From: Alteriqipengyuania abyssalis
GTDB taxonomy: Bacteria > Pseudomonadota > Alphaproteobacteria > Sphingomonadales > Sphingomonadaceae
Direction: 5' to 3'
Assembly (NCBI RefSeq): GCF_019857185.1
Contig: NZ_JAHWXP010000002.1
Coordinates: 744,001 to 808,000 of the forward strand
Length of the DNA: 64,000 nt
The notes under the pieces were generated by a model that was given only the letters and a program-made list of their open reading frames with translations, searched no databases and was not told the DNA's origin. Positions within the stretch are counted from its first letter, which is position 1, and each line of letters starts with the position of its first letter. The translations under genes and the position numbers were made by a program. Positions 61,972-64,000 of the stretch are shown in pieces.

Positions 61972-62076
61972 GGCGGTGGATTAAGCCCACTGCCCCCCGG
62001 CGTCATCTTAGGTTTGGGGATGGACAATCAGCGCAGGTTAGGATGCGGGCCGCAGGGCATGGCGAGCGTCCAGACC

Positions 62077-62166
62077 GTCACCCCGAACTTGTTTCGGGGT
62101 CCAGTCTTCGGCTTTGGACGATCGGATCAGGCGGAGGGCTGGATGCCGAAACAAGTTCGGCATGAC
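62077..62166. repeat. Paired REP-like hairpin element
   Basis: Two 28-base arms in inverted orientation (62077-62104 and 62139-62166), 34 bases apart. Each arm is itself a hairpin: CCCCGAA-CTTGT-TTCGGGG and, on the other strand, TGCCGAACTTGTTTCGGCA. The arms differ only where both stem bases change together (CC/GG versus TG/CA), so pairing is conserved. This is the pattern of dispersed REP/BIME-type elements. Confidence 0.75.
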
Positions 62167-62183
62167 GGTGGGGGGATGGGCGC

Positions 62184-62291
62184 TCACTTCTTCTCGCCGA
62201 GCGACTTGCCGATCTGGATGCCCGCATAGGCGAAGCCGCCCGCGAGCATGATGATGGCGACGATCAGGGAGACGATTTCGAAGGGTGTCAT
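62184..62291 (-). CDS. 35-residue single-helix membrane peptide
   Basis: A short frame starting MTPFEIVSLIVAIIMLAGGF, continuing with a short polar, basic end (SLGEKK). It looks like a one-pass membrane peptide with its C-terminus inside. No clear ribosome site is visible, and no family is recognised. It lies between the REP-like element and uvrB, on the same strand as uvrB. Confidence 0.5.
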   Translation of the reverse strand: MTPFEIVSLIVAIIMLAGGFAYAGIQIGKSLGEKK

Positions 62292-62332
62292 TAGGTTTCA
62301 GTAGCACCCTTCGAAAACACGATAATGTGTCC

Positions 62333-62354
62333 CGATAACACGATCGTGTTATCG
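62333..62354. repeat. Perfect 22-base palindrome abutting the uvrB stop
   Basis: Half-site CGATAACACGA followed by its exact complement, touching the uvrB stop codon with no spacer. A partial third copy (AACACGATAA) lies at 62316-62325. In RNA, alternative stems are possible, one ending in a TTTT run, so it may serve as uvrB terminator or protein site. Confidence 0.7.

Positions 62355-64000
<1,646 letters not shown>

Overview
The window is a 64 kb, GC-rich bacterial chromosome segment that best fits an alphaproteobacterium of the order Sphingomonadales, probably a motile member of the Erythrobacteraceae. The evidence is a complex I NDUFA12-type subunit beside a DUF2155 protein and aat, a CIA30-type protein, two TonB-dependent receptors, a biliverdin phytochrome with an HWE-type kinase, and tsaD-gpsA divergent from hemC-hemD with a mitofilin-like protein behind it. 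Family placement is inference. I see no rRNA, CRISPR array, insertion sequence or prophage; genes are dense and often translationally coupled by 1-4 base overlaps.

Layout. 1-6.9 kb: flagellar block with flgC (cut by the window edge) and flgB leftward, then a MotA-type channel protein, a truncated MotB-like partner, flgA, flgM, a FlgN-like chaperone, a lytic transglycosylase, flhA and fliA rightward. Three well-formed sigma-54 promoters (before flgB, flgA and the transglycosylase) and two sigma-28-type promoters with the same -10 octamer (before motA and flgM) suggest a circuit in which sigma-54 makes FliA, and FliA then drives the motor genes and its own inhibitor FlgM. 7.0-10.9 kb: trehalose operon otsB-GH15-otsA, all coupled. 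10.9-17.6 kb: a queuosine-precursor-type transporter, a concentrative nucleoside transporter, a 2-oxoglutarate oxygenase, and a large TonB receptor followed by a TonB-like transducer. 17.6-20.7 kb: bacteriophytochrome and heme oxygenase. 20.8-24.8 kb: a PHA-system protein, a two-TM protein and a TelA-family protein, divergent from a DUF389 membrane protein. 24.8-30.4 kb: fatty acyl-AMP ligase, recX, DUF192, NDUFA12, DUF2155, aat, tRNA-Trp, gloA and a 49-residue protein.

30.5-35.7 kb: alanine symporter, secE-nusG, a Cys-containing small protein, a CPBP protease and rplK-rplA. 35.7-42.6 kb: a leftward group of a Baeyer-Villiger-type monooxygenase, a CinA-type protein, a polysaccharide deacetylase and a GNAT-like acyltransferase, then a second TonB receptor and DUF421. 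42.6-49.5 kb: fumarylacetoacetate hydrolase family protein with maleylacetoacetate isomerase, glutaryl-CoA dehydrogenase, a single-domain response regulator, an HHH protein, an OmpA protein with a coupled 33-residue membrane peptide, and a VWA lipoprotein. 49.6-59.3 kb: flippase, gpsA and tsaD leftward; hemC, hemD and a mitofilin-like protein rightward; a UbiH-type hydroxylase divergent from a DsbD-type reductase. 59.3-64 kb: lipoprotein, S10 peptidase, CIA30 protein, a REP-like hairpin pair, a 35-residue membrane peptide, and uvrB (cut by the window edge).

No single unknown defence or mobile system stands out. The most unusual items are the stator pair without a recognisable peptidoglycan-binding domain, a set of genes whose predicted promoters place the transcription start at or next to the start codon, a VWA lipoprotein carrying a receptor-like VTGSRI motif, the covarying hairpin pair near 62.1 kb, and three membrane or basic micro-proteins.
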